A stretch of 15,222 nucleotides of DNA from Alcanivorax sp. GTDB taxonomy: Bacteria; Pseudomonadota; Gammaproteobacteria; Pseudomonadales; Alcanivoracaceae. Position 1 is the stretch's first letter. Each line of letters begins with the position of its first letter. The notes under the pieces are model-generated. The model had not been told where the DNA came from and ran no database searches. It saw nothing but the letters and a program-made list of their open reading frames with translations. The translations under genes were made by a program, and so were the position numbers. The stretch lies in the NCBI GenBank assembly GCA_007135015.1, contig SLJS01000315.1, positions 1 through 15,222 on the forward strand. The letters are read 5' to 3'. Positions 5,561-11,763 of this stretch are shown piece after piece.

Positions 5561-6577
5561 ATGGATACCTTGTCCGGCAGCGCCATCCCCGGCGGATACG
5601 GCATCCGCCCCCCGCTCGTTTTCTGTATCGATGATCCCTGCATGCTGGCCCGGGCCATAGCCCGGGAGCTGGGTATCGGCCTGGCCGAACGCGAGTACCG
5701 GCGTTTCGAGGACGGCGAGCACAAGATGCGCCCGCTGGAAAGCGTACGCGACCGGGATCTGTACCTGATCGCTCCCATGCACGGCAACGGCTGCGAAAGC
5801 GTCAACGACCGGATCATGCGCCTGTTGTTCTTCATCCGCTGCCTGCGCGACGCCGACGCCGGCCGGGTCACCGTGGTCGCGCCCTATCTTGCCTATGCCC
5901 GCAAGGACCGCCGCACCAAGCTTCGTGACCCGCTCAGCCTGCGTTACCTTGCCACGCTGCTGGAAGCCTCCGGCATGGACCGCATTCTCAGTCTTGATGT
6001 CCACAACAGTTCCGGCTTCGACAATGCCTTTCGCTGCCCGACAGTCCATCTCGGCGCCGGGCACCTGCTGGCCGACGCCCTGCTTCCCTTCCTTGACCGG
6101 GAAAGGCCGCCGGTGGTGCTCTCGCCTGATATCGGCGGCGTCAAGCGCGCGGAAGCCTTCCGCTCCACCCTTTCCGGAAAACTGAGCGCCGAAGCCGGTC
6201 TGGGTTTCATGGAGAAGTACCGCAGCGAGGACGTACTCAGCGGCGGAACCCTGGTCGGCGACGTCGATGGCCGCACCGTGGTCATTGTCGACGACCTGAT
6301 CGCCGGGGGCGGCACCATCAGCCGTGCCGTCGAAACCTGTCACGACCAGGGTGCCGCACGGATACTTGCCTGTGTGACCCACCGGGTACCGGGCAAGGCA
6401 ACGCCCAAGCTGCCGTTTCCGAAGCTCGAGAAACTGTTCGTCACCTCCACGATTCCCTGGCCGGACGATACCGGCGAATCGGAGCGCATCGAGGTTGTAC
6501 CGGTCGAGCCCCTGCTGGCAGCGGCAATCGCCACCCTCAGTAAGTCCGGCACCCTGAACGCGCTGGTCCAGACATGA
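5561..6577 (+). CDS. Ribose-phosphate pyrophosphokinase-like protein (divergent PRPP synthetase)
   Basis: This 338-residue protein has PRPP-synthetase architecture: RRFEDGEHKMRP (48-58), the flexible catalytic loop region APYLAYARKDRRTK (107-120), LSLDVHN (143-149), and the ribose-phosphate loop VVIVDDLIAGGGTIS (240-254) with D244/D245. Canonical enzymes form PRPP from ribose 5-phosphate and ATP. Departures from the housekeeping type, such as LSLDVHNSSGFDNAF where they have LDLHxxQIQGFF, and about 20 extra residues suggest a paralogue with altered regulation or substrate, not the main prs. The start at 5561 has GAAGGG some 14 nt upstream, longer spacing than usual. It is divergent from a PRTase gene across a 205-bp spacer with paired palindromes, and converges on the kinase gene at 6633 with no clear terminator between them. 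Confidence 0.87.
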   Translation: MDTLSGSAIPGGYGIRPPLVFCIDDPCMLARAIARELGIGLAEREYRRFEDGEHKMRPLESVRDRDLYLIAPMHGNGCESVNDRIMRLLFFIRCLRDADAGRVTVVAPYLAYARKDRRTKLRDPLSLRYLATLLEASGMDRILSLDVHNSSGFDNAFRCPTVHLGAGHLLADALLPFLDRERPPVVLSPDIGGVKRAEAFRSTLSGKLSAEAGLGFMEKYRSEDVLSGGTLVGDVDGRTVVIVDDLIAGGGTISRAVETCHDQGAARILACVTHRVPGKATPKLPFPKLEKLFVTSTIPWPDDTGESERIEVVPVEPLLAAAIATLSKSGTLNALVQT

Positions 6578-6632
6578 ACACCCCCGTCCCTGCACGGAAC
6601 TCAGCCCTGGAAACCTGCGCGTGCCCGGCGAA

Positions 6633-7634
6633 TCAGCGGTCGAAGCACTCCGTTGCCCGCATGCCGAAATCCACATAGCCGCGTGCCCGGCCGGACCAGG
6701 TCCGGGTATCCAGGCCGCGACTGAGATGCCGGGCGCTGAGCACGGCCCAGAGCAGCGCGCGCCGCCCCAGGTAGAAAGCTTCCAGATCCGCGGGCGCGAC
6801 ATCGCCAGTCATTTCCCTGTAGACGCCGATGAATTTCTCCGCCGGAGCCGGCTTGCCCAGACGGCTGCACTCGAGAAGCAGAAAGGCCAGCTCATCCACC
6901 GGATCCTGCACGCGCAGGGCCCGGCTGAACTCCAGCCGGTCAATGAACGCCGGCTCCGGCGCGACAAAGACATGTTCCGGGCGCAAGTCCCCGTGCAGTT
7001 CCCGCCTCGGGCGTTGTCCGAGCACATGGCCGCGCCGTTCAAGCCAGTCCAGCAGCCGGGCACAAAGATCGGCGCCAACCGGCTCCAGCAGCAATCCGGA
7101 CAGTTCGCGCTCCAGAGACACCAGTCGTTTCCGCAACGGTTCGAGCTCCGCCGCCGGCTCGCAATCGGCGCCCTGATAGAAGGACACCAGTTTCCGTGCC
7201 GCGGGTTCAATCTCGGCCGTTTCCAGATCCCCGGCCAGAATCCTGGCATCAAGAAAGTGCTCCGCCGCCAGGCGCTTCATTTTCACCAGCGCGTCCACGA
7301 CCCTGCCCTGTTCACCAAGACTCATGGCTCCGTGCGCATCCATGCGCAACAGCGCCACTCCCATATAGACGCCGGGAGCAAGCGGCCGGTTCAGGCGCAC
7401 CTCCTCGCGGCAACTGGCCACCCGGGCGTCCAGGGTGCCGAGATCCATCTCCGGATAACGCAGGGGCTTCTTCAACTTGTATACGTATTCGTCGGCAATG
7501 AAGACACAGGCAAAGTGCGTCTCCACCAGATTCACCACGGAAGTGGCTTCCGGGTAACTGGCGGGTTCAAGCAGGAAGTCCACCCGCTCGCGCAACGAGG
7601 GTGGATAGAGGGGGATCCTCTTGCACGATTTCAT
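6633..7634 (-). CDS. COG2187 kinase-fold protein (aminoglycoside-phosphotransferase-like)
   Basis: This 333-residue protein of the APH/choline-kinase fold has a lysine in VYKLKKPL (51-58), where the ATP-anchoring lysine is expected, a Brenner-like catalytic motif HGDLRPEH (214-221, D216), and a metal-binding aspartate in FIDRLEF (D232). LDARILAG and DPVDELAFLLLECSRLG are typical of COG2187. Many COG2187 members carry a C-terminal P-loop domain; here the protein ends after the kinase fold. The substrate is unknown and antibiotic resistance should not be inferred. The ATG at 7634 is preferred over an upstream TTG at 7649 that overlaps the Hsp20 gene; it starts 7 nt after the Hsp20 stop, so the two form an operon. 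The mycobacterial homologue Rv2004c belongs to the DosR regulon. Confidence 0.85.
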   Translation of the reverse strand: MKSCKRIPLYPPSLRERVDFLLEPASYPEATSVVNLVETHFACVFIADEYVYKLKKPLRYPEMDLGTLDARVASCREEVRLNRPLAPGVYMGVALLRMDAHGAMSLGEQGRVVDALVKMKRLAAEHFLDARILAGDLETAEIEPAARKLVSFYQGADCEPAAELEPLRKRLVSLERELSGLLLEPVGADLCARLLDWLERRGHVLGQRPRRELHGDLRPEHVFVAPEPAFIDRLEFSRALRVQDPVDELAFLLLECSRLGKPAPAEKFIGVYREMTGDVAPADLEAFYLGRRALLWAVLSARHLSRGLDTRTWSGRARGYVDFGMRATECFDR

Positions 7635-7641
7635 CGCCCCG

Positions 7642-8145
7642 CTATGCAATGGGCACGCTCCTGCGCCGGCTTTCCGATACCTTCGGCAGCGTCAGCTCGA
7701 GCACGCCGTCGCGAAAGGTGGCCTTCGCCCGGTTCCTGTCCACTTCCACGGGAAGCGTCAGGGTGCGCGAGAACTCGCCGTGCTCGGTCTCACAGCGCAC
7801 GAAATCGCCGGTTTCTTCTTCATCCCGCCGGTGGGTGCTTCCGCGTATGTTGACCAGATGGTCGTTGACCTCGACTTCCAGGTCTTCCCGTTCCACCCCG
7901 GGCACGTTGGCACGAACCACAATCTGCTCATCACGGTCGATGATATCGACCCTGGGATAAAGCACTTCCTCGCGGACAGCACGGCCGAGCCATCGCCGCG
8001 ACGGCGGGTCGAAATGCCGAAACCAGCCCCGGGGAAAAAAAGCCTCCAGCGCCCTTTCCATCTCCTCGAACGAGGCCATCATGCCCGAACCCGGTCTGGC
8101 ACGGTCCGACTCACCACGATTGTCCCTCTCAATGGGCTTGTCCAT
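7642..8145 (-). CDS. Hsp20 / alpha-crystallin family small heat-shock protein
   Basis: This 167-residue protein has a variable N-terminal arm (about 1-60, with FEEMERALEAFFPRGWFRHF) and an alpha-crystallin domain at about 62-155. The domain opens PRVDIIDRDEQIVVRANVPGV, continues with VNDHLVNIRG, EFSRTLTLPVEVD and the conserved A-x-FRDGVLELTLPK, and ends in a short charged tail. Such proteins hold unfolding clients in an ATP-independent way in the cytoplasm. The ATG at 8145 has GGAG 8 nt upstream and is preferred over a TTG at 8166. It is first in an operon with the COG2187 kinase. No sigma-32 type promoter was found upstream; instead two FNR/FixK-type palindromes lie in the 245-bp divergent spacer, arguing for oxygen-linked rather than heat control. 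Confidence 0.95.
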   Translation of the reverse strand: MDKPIERDNRGESDRARPGSGMMASFEEMERALEAFFPRGWFRHFDPPSRRWLGRAVREEVLYPRVDIIDRDEQIVVRANVPGVEREDLEVEVNDHLVNIRGSTHRRDEEETGDFVRCETEHGEFSRTLTLPVEVDRNRAKATFRDGVLELTLPKVSESRRRSVPIA

Positions 8146-8235
8146 GAATGTTTCTCCGCATCGCAACCACTATTGACAACGGGACGATCCGAGCCATCCC
8201 GGGTTCCAGTGTGCTCCGCCGGCCTGGCGCCCGGC

Positions 8236-8249
8236 TTGATGGCTGTCAA
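8236..8249. promoter_or_regulatory. FNR/FixK box proximal to the hsp20 operon
   Basis: TTGATGGCTGTCAA matches the FNR consensus TTGAT-N4-ATCAA at 9 of 10 specified positions and the FixK2 box TTGA-N6-TCAA exactly. On the minus strand CACACT (8213-8208) offers the A2 and T6 of a -10 and would place the site centre at -41.5 with a start near 8201, about 55 bp before the hsp20 ATG. Confidence 0.6.
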
Positions 8250-8272
8250 TCCCTGTCGCGAAAGCAACAGCG

Positions 8273-8286
8273 TTGACCGCCGTCAA
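8273..8286. promoter_or_regulatory. FNR/FixK box proximal to the FBP aldolase/phosphatase gene
   Basis: TTGACCGCCGTCAA is a perfect 5-4-5 inverted repeat that fits TTGA-N6-TCAA exactly. Its centre is 37 bp from the neighbouring site. A possible -10 on the plus strand is CGTAAT (8313-8318), about 4 bp further away than ideal class II spacing. The leader to the ATG at 8391 contains the 12-bp palindrome GGCGGCGCCGCC (8351-8362). Confidence 0.55.
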
Positions 8287-8390
8287 GCATTCCGTAGCGC
8301 AGGGTCTGCCACCGTAATGGAAAGCGCCGTGGCCGGGCCGACCATTCCCCGGCGGCGCCGCCCCGGGAACAGCCCCATTGAGGTTCGACC

Positions 8391-9500
8391 ATGAAAACCA
8401 CTCTCAGCGTCATCAAGGCCGATATCGGCTCCATCGGCGGGCACATAAGGCCCTCGCGAAAGCTCTTCCAGGCGGTGGCGGATCACGTGGAGAAGCACTC
8501 GAAGAAACTTCTCCTGGATCACTACATCAGCTATACCGGTGACGACATCGCCATTCTCATGACCCATGAACGGGGCCCCGGCGACGAACAGGTCCACAAA
8601 CTGGCCTGGGATACCTTCATGGCGGGCACGGAAGTGGCCCGCGGCGAGGGCCTTTATGGTGCCGGCCAGGATCTTCTCAAGGACTCGTTCTCCGGCAATG
8701 TCCGGGGAATGGGCCCGGCGGTTGCCGAAATGGAGATCGAGGAACGACCCGGAGAACCGTTCCTTTTCTTCGCCGCGGACAAGACCGATCCGGGCTGCTA
8801 CAACCTGCCCCTCTATATGGCCTTCTGTGATCCCATGAACACACCGGGGCTGATGCTCTCGCCCCGGATGATGAAGGGCTTTACCTTCGTGATCATGGAT
8901 GTAAGCCACACCGAGGGCGACCGTGTCATTGAACTGAACGCACCGGAGGACCTCTACCACATCGCCGCGCTTCTGCGGGACCCGGAACGGTATGTGGTCG
9001 AATCAGTAAGCCCCCGCTCCAGCGGCGAGCCCGCCGTGTCGGTTTCGACTTCCAGGCTTCACAATATTGCCGGGAAATACACGGGAAAGGACGACCCGAT
9101 CATGCTGGTACGGGTACAGAAGGATTTCCCCGCCACCGGAGAGATTCTCGCGCCCTATTCCATCGGCCCCTATGTGGCCGGCGCCATGCGCGGCTCCCAC
9201 CAGATGCCGCTGATGCCCGTGACGCTGAACTCGGGCATCAGCTTCTTTGACGGCCCTCCAGTGGTCAGCTGCGCGGCCTTCGCGATGCACCACGGCATCC
9301 TGACCGAGCCCGCCGATGTGTTCGAGCACCCCTTCTGGGACCGGGTGCGCGACTCCGTCTCCGCCAAGGCCATCGACATGCGCCGACAGGGATTCTTCGG
9401 GCCGGCAATGCTGCCCATGAACGAGCTGGAATACACCGGCATTACCGACGCGATCGAGAAACTCGACGCCCGGTTCCATGTCCGCGAGGAGCGCCCCTGA
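8391..9500 (+). CDS. fbp: Archaeal-type bifunctional fructose-1,6-bisphosphate aldolase/phosphatase (class V FBPase)
   Basis: This 369-residue protein is the usual length for FBPA/P. The N-terminal TLSVIKADIGSIGGHIRPS has metal ligand D11 and H18; YTGDDIAILMTH (48-59) supplies D51/D52; FFAADKTDPGCYNLPLY follows at 126-142. Y230 and K233 (GKYTGKDDP) align with the Tyr229/Lys232 pair of the Sulfolobus tokodaii enzyme, whose lysine forms the aldolase Schiff base, so both activities are likely. It makes fructose 6-phosphate from triose phosphates and drives gluconeogenesis in one direction. The ATG follows TGAGG at 7 nt. This form is usual in archaea and deep-branching bacteria and much less so in Proteobacteria. 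It sits between a stress operon and a glycogen operon, which suggests feeding hexose phosphate to storage or a special growth state. The stop codon lies inside a strong hairpin. Confidence 0.95.
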   Translation: MKTTLSVIKADIGSIGGHIRPSRKLFQAVADHVEKHSKKLLLDHYISYTGDDIAILMTHERGPGDEQVHKLAWDTFMAGTEVARGEGLYGAGQDLLKDSFSGNVRGMGPAVAEMEIEERPGEPFLFFAADKTDPGCYNLPLYMAFCDPMNTPGLMLSPRMMKGFTFVIMDVSHTEGDRVIELNAPEDLYHIAALLRDPERYVVESVSPRSSGEPAVSVSTSRLHNIAGKYTGKDDPIMLVRVQKDFPATGEILAPYSIGPYVAGAMRGSHQMPLMPVTLNSGISFFDGPPVVSCAAFAMHHGILTEPADVFEHPFWDRVRDSVSAKAIDMRRQGFFGPAMLPMNELEYTGITDAIEKLDARFHVREERP

Positions 9501-9529
9501 AGGCTGTTTTCAACAGCCGTCAGGGGCGC
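9491..9529 (+). terminator. Long hairpin spanning the fbp stop codon
   Basis: GCGCCCCTGA (9491-9500) pairs fully with TCAGGGGCGC (9520-9529), and GGCTGTT (9502-9508) with AACAGCC (9512-9518), around a 3-nt loop with one A/G mismatch. The TGA stop is part of the stem. No T-run follows, so it may act as a 3' mRNA-stabilising structure rather than an intrinsic terminator. Confidence 0.6.
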
Positions 9530-9725
9530 GGTCGGCAGCGGTCGGCGGACAGTGGTCGGAACAGGGGGAAGAGAGCGCACCAGAACCGAAGCCACAATGG
9601 CCAGCCCCGGAGCGCCACTCCTTCCCTTTCCACCAGGGAGGTTGTCACAAAAGGGTTTCATGGCACCCGCAGGAGCGCGGCTAGCAGCACGACAACCCCG
9701 GACCCCGGCACGGCCTTGCTGGAAG

Positions 9726-9753
9726 GTCCCCTCTCCCCTCGCGGGAGAGGGAC
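9726..9753. repeat. CCCTCTCCC/GGGAGAGGG palindrome 1
   Basis: CCCTCTCCC (9729-9737) and GGGAGAGGG (9743-9751) form a 9-bp stem with loop CTCGC. Half-copies follow at 9754-9764 and 9812-9819. Palindromes of this kind are common dispersed repeats between genes in GC-rich bacteria. Confidence 0.7.
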
Positions 9754-9823
9754 AGGGAGAGGGGGGCGGAAGTACGGGAAAGCGTCGAGCATTGCGGCTA
9801 CCGTAGCCTCACCCTCTCCCCAA

Positions 9824-9853
9824 CCCCTCTCCCATCAAGGGAGAGGGGCTTTT
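9824..9853 (+). terminator. CCCCTCTCCC palindrome 2 with T-run, possible terminator
   Basis: CCCCTCTCCC (9824-9833), loop ATCAA and GGGAGAGGGG (9839-9848) make a perfect 10-bp stem followed by CTTTTGC. It could end plus-strand transcripts from fbp, although it lies 320 bp beyond the stop. It belongs to the same repeat type as 9726-9753. Confidence 0.5.
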
Positions 9854-9881
9854 GCGACACCCTCATCAAGGGAGAGGGGCT
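9833..9881 (+). repeat. 18-bp exact direct repeat, 31 bp apart
   Basis: CATCAAGGGAGAGGGGCT occurs at 9833-9850 and again at 9864-9881. The second copy lacks the CCCTCTCC arm, so it is a partial duplication of the palindrome. Only two copies exist with a 13-bp gap, which excludes a CRISPR array. Confidence 0.8.
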
Positions 9882-9942
9882 GGTGCTGGCCTTCTGCGGT
9901 TTCTCTTCTGACCACTGACCACTGCGCACCGACCACAACGCC

Positions 9943-11628
9943 CTAGCGAAAATAAGCCTTGGCAATATACTCCTGGATCATTCGTTCCGTGTTGAAAAAG
10001 GATCCATTCAGCGAAATACTTGCGCGCATGATCGAGCCGAATTCCTCGAAGTCATTGTAGTAAACGGGCATGATCACGGTCTGCAGCTTGGTGTAGAGCT
10101 GATTGGCAACCACTTCCGGGTCCATATCATTGTCCGGCGGCTGCTCGCCGATACTCCAGCCGGTAACGCCTTCAATACAGCCCTCCACCCACCAGCCATC
10201 GAGTACGCTGAAGGAAGGGACACCGTTGATCGCCGCCTTCATTCCACTGGTGCCGGACGCCTCCATCGGCGGCTGGGGCGTATTGAGCCATATATCCACC
10301 CCTGATGTGATCACTCGCGCCTGCTCGATGCCGTAATCCTCGAGAAACACCACGGGGATGTGCCTGCGCAGTCTCTTCGCCGCCTCGAAAACAAGCCGAA
10401 TCAGCGCCTTGCCGGGCTCATCCCGAGGATGGGCCTTGCCACTGTAGACGAGCTGAATCGGACCGCTTCGCCTTGCGATCTCCACAAGCCTTTCCAGGTC
10501 CATGAAGAAAAGTTCCGGGCGCTTGTAGGCGGTAAAGCGTCGTGCATAACCCAGTGTAAGCACATCCTCTTCCAGCAACACACCGGTGCGGCCGTGGACG
10601 TACTCGAGCAGGCGCTTCTTGTTCACCCGGTGGGCGTCGCGCACTTCGTGGCCCGGGATGCCAATAGCGCCGCGAAGGCTGAGATTGTCGTGTCGCCAGT
10701 CTGCGATATGCGCGTCAAGGAGTTCTGCCATGGACTCGGACATCCAGGACGCGGCATGAACGCCGTTGGTAATGAAATCGACGGAATACTGACCGTACAT
10801 CGCCCGGGATACCTCGCCATGGCGCTTGGCCACCCCGTTGATGTAATCGCTGTTGTAAAGTGCCAGCATGGTCAGATCCAGGGTTCCGTCGCAGCAGAAA
10901 GTGGACTCTTGTTCCCAGAGCACGCTGTTGTCGCCCAGCACGGAACGGACCAGCTCGTGGGAGAAACTGTCGTGAGCGGCCTGCACCGGTGTGTGCGTGG
11001 TAAAGACACATCGCCCGCGCACGGCATCGATATGCTGCTGCTTCACCTCCCCATCGCCGACCTGCTCGGCCAGCAACTCCAGAGACAACAGCGCGGCATG
11101 GCCCTCGTTCATGTGGTAACGGGTCACGTCCTTGTAACCGAGCGCCCGCAGCATGCGAATGCCACCAATGCCCAGAATGACCTCCTGGCACAGACGGTAA
11201 CGCTCATCGCCGTGGTAGAGCTGGTCGGTCAGGTGGCGGTCCGCTTCCGCATTGGCCTCCAGGTCGGTATCCAGAAAGAACACCCGGACCCGGTCACCCT
11301 CGACACCCTCGAGCTCGTAACACCAGGCCCGGATCAGTACATCCCTGCCCTCTATCTGCACCACGGCCCGGCCGGGCATTTCCCTGAGCCGATCCTCCAC
11401 CGCCCAGGCCTCCGCGTGCTCGCTCTGATTTCCGTCCTGATCCAGCTCCTGACGGAAATAGCCCTGACGGGACAGCAGTGTCACCGCCACCATGCCCAGT
11501 CCGGCGTCGGCCGCCGAGCGTATGGTGTCTCCGGCAAGCACACCCAGCCCCCCGGAATAGGTGGGAATTTCCGGCTCGAGCCCGATCTCCATGGAGAAAT
11601 AGGCAATTATGGATCGATTAACGGGCAT
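9943..11628 (-). CDS. glgP: Alpha-glucan (glycogen/maltodextrin) phosphorylase, short GT35 form
   Basis: This protein of about 561 residues releases glucose 1-phosphate from alpha-1,4-glucans with pyridoxal phosphate. The N-terminus reads IAYFSMEIGLEPEIPTYSGGLGVLAGD, typical of the short alpha-glucan phosphorylases. Substrate and phosphate-site motifs include HMNEGHAAL, TTHTPVQAAHD, ITNGVHAASW and YARRFTAYKRPELFF. The PLP lysine is K464 in PPMEASGTSGMKAAINGVPS. It is much shorter than the roughly 800-residue E. coli GlgP/MalP because the N-terminal regulatory region is reduced. The ATG at 11628 has GGAG 9 nt upstream; another ATG at 11643 is in frame but has no Shine-Dalgarno. It is last in the glgC-GH57-malQ-glgP run, after a 135-bp spacer with two hairpins. 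Together with MalQ it would degrade short maltodextrins. Confidence 0.92.
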   Translation of the reverse strand: MPVNRSIIAYFSMEIGLEPEIPTYSGGLGVLAGDTIRSAADAGLGMVAVTLLSRQGYFRQELDQDGNQSEHAEAWAVEDRLREMPGRAVVQIEGRDVLIRAWCYELEGVEGDRVRVFFLDTDLEANAEADRHLTDQLYHGDERYRLCQEVILGIGGIRMLRALGYKDVTRYHMNEGHAALLSLELLAEQVGDGEVKQQHIDAVRGRCVFTTHTPVQAAHDSFSHELVRSVLGDNSVLWEQESTFCCDGTLDLTMLALYNSDYINGVAKRHGEVSRAMYGQYSVDFITNGVHAASWMSESMAELLDAHIADWRHDNLSLRGAIGIPGHEVRDAHRVNKKRLLEYVHGRTGVLLEEDVLTLGYARRFTAYKRPELFFMDLERLVEIARRSGPIQLVYSGKAHPRDEPGKALIRLVFEAAKRLRRHIPVVFLEDYGIEQARVITSGVDIWLNTPQPPMEASGTSGMKAAINGVPSFSVLDGWWVEGCIEGVTGWSIGEQPPDNDMDPEVVANQLYTKLQTVIMPVYYNDFEEFGSIMRASISLNGSFFNTERMIQEYIAKAYFR

Positions 11629-11653
11629 GGGAATCAGCTCCATCGCAGGGCAT

Positions 11654-11688
11654 GCTTTCCGCCGCCGGAAAGCGCCCGTCGCGGGCGC
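11654..11688. repeat. Two adjacent hairpins between malQ and glgP
   Basis: GCTTTCC/GGAAAGC (11654-11660 with 11667-11673) and GCGCCCG/CGGGCGC (11672-11678 with 11682-11688) share two bases, so the two 7-bp stems cannot both form completely. They lie in the leader of glgP 26 to 60 bp before its start. No U-run follows on the minus strand, so they look like RNA processing or stability structures, or a switch between two folds. Confidence 0.5.
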
Positions 11689-11763
11689 GAGCCGGCACGG
11701 CTGTCACTACTGCCAGTATAGGCCCGCCACTCGGGCCGGGGCGACAGCTCTTTTCACTCCTGT

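Larger units (their letters stand above)
9530..9937. repeat. Gene-free stretch bounded by GTGGTCGG-type repeats in inverted orientation
   Basis: The 442 bp between fbp and glgP hold no gene. At the left edge (9528-9559) GCGGTCGG, GCGGTCGG and GTGGTCGG follow one another. At the right edge (9909-9937) the inverse appears as two copies of TGACCAC followed by CCGACCAC. In between lie the CCCCTCTCCC palindromes described separately. This looks like accumulated short repeats. Confidence 0.5.

Noticed and set aside
5356..5871. Long upstream extension of the PRTase frame
   Set aside because: It is antisense to the PRPP-synthetase-like gene and has no family resemblance; the strong Shine-Dalgarno at the ATG at 5355 decides the start.
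6633..7634. Aminoglycoside resistance gene
   Set aside because: The kinase fold is shared, but the motifs are those of COG2187, and the context is Hsp20 and metabolic genes with no resistance or mobile genes nearby.
8173..8178. TTGACA taken as a sigma-70 -35 box for the fbp gene
   Set aside because: No -10 hexamer lies 16-18 bp downstream on the plus strand, and the paired palindromes further on explain control better.
9552..9806. 84-codon plus-strand frame with SPLAGEGQGEGG
   Set aside because: This peptide is the translation of the CCCTCTCCC palindrome repeat, which gives many false small ORFs in GC-rich genomes.
9824..9881. Possible CRISPR-like direct repeats
   Set aside because: There are only two copies 31 bp apart with a 13-bp gap, no further units and no cas gene.
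10360..11721. 453-codon plus-strand open frame
   Set aside because: It is the antisense shadow of the phosphorylase gene, whose PLP site and substrate motifs are unmistakable.
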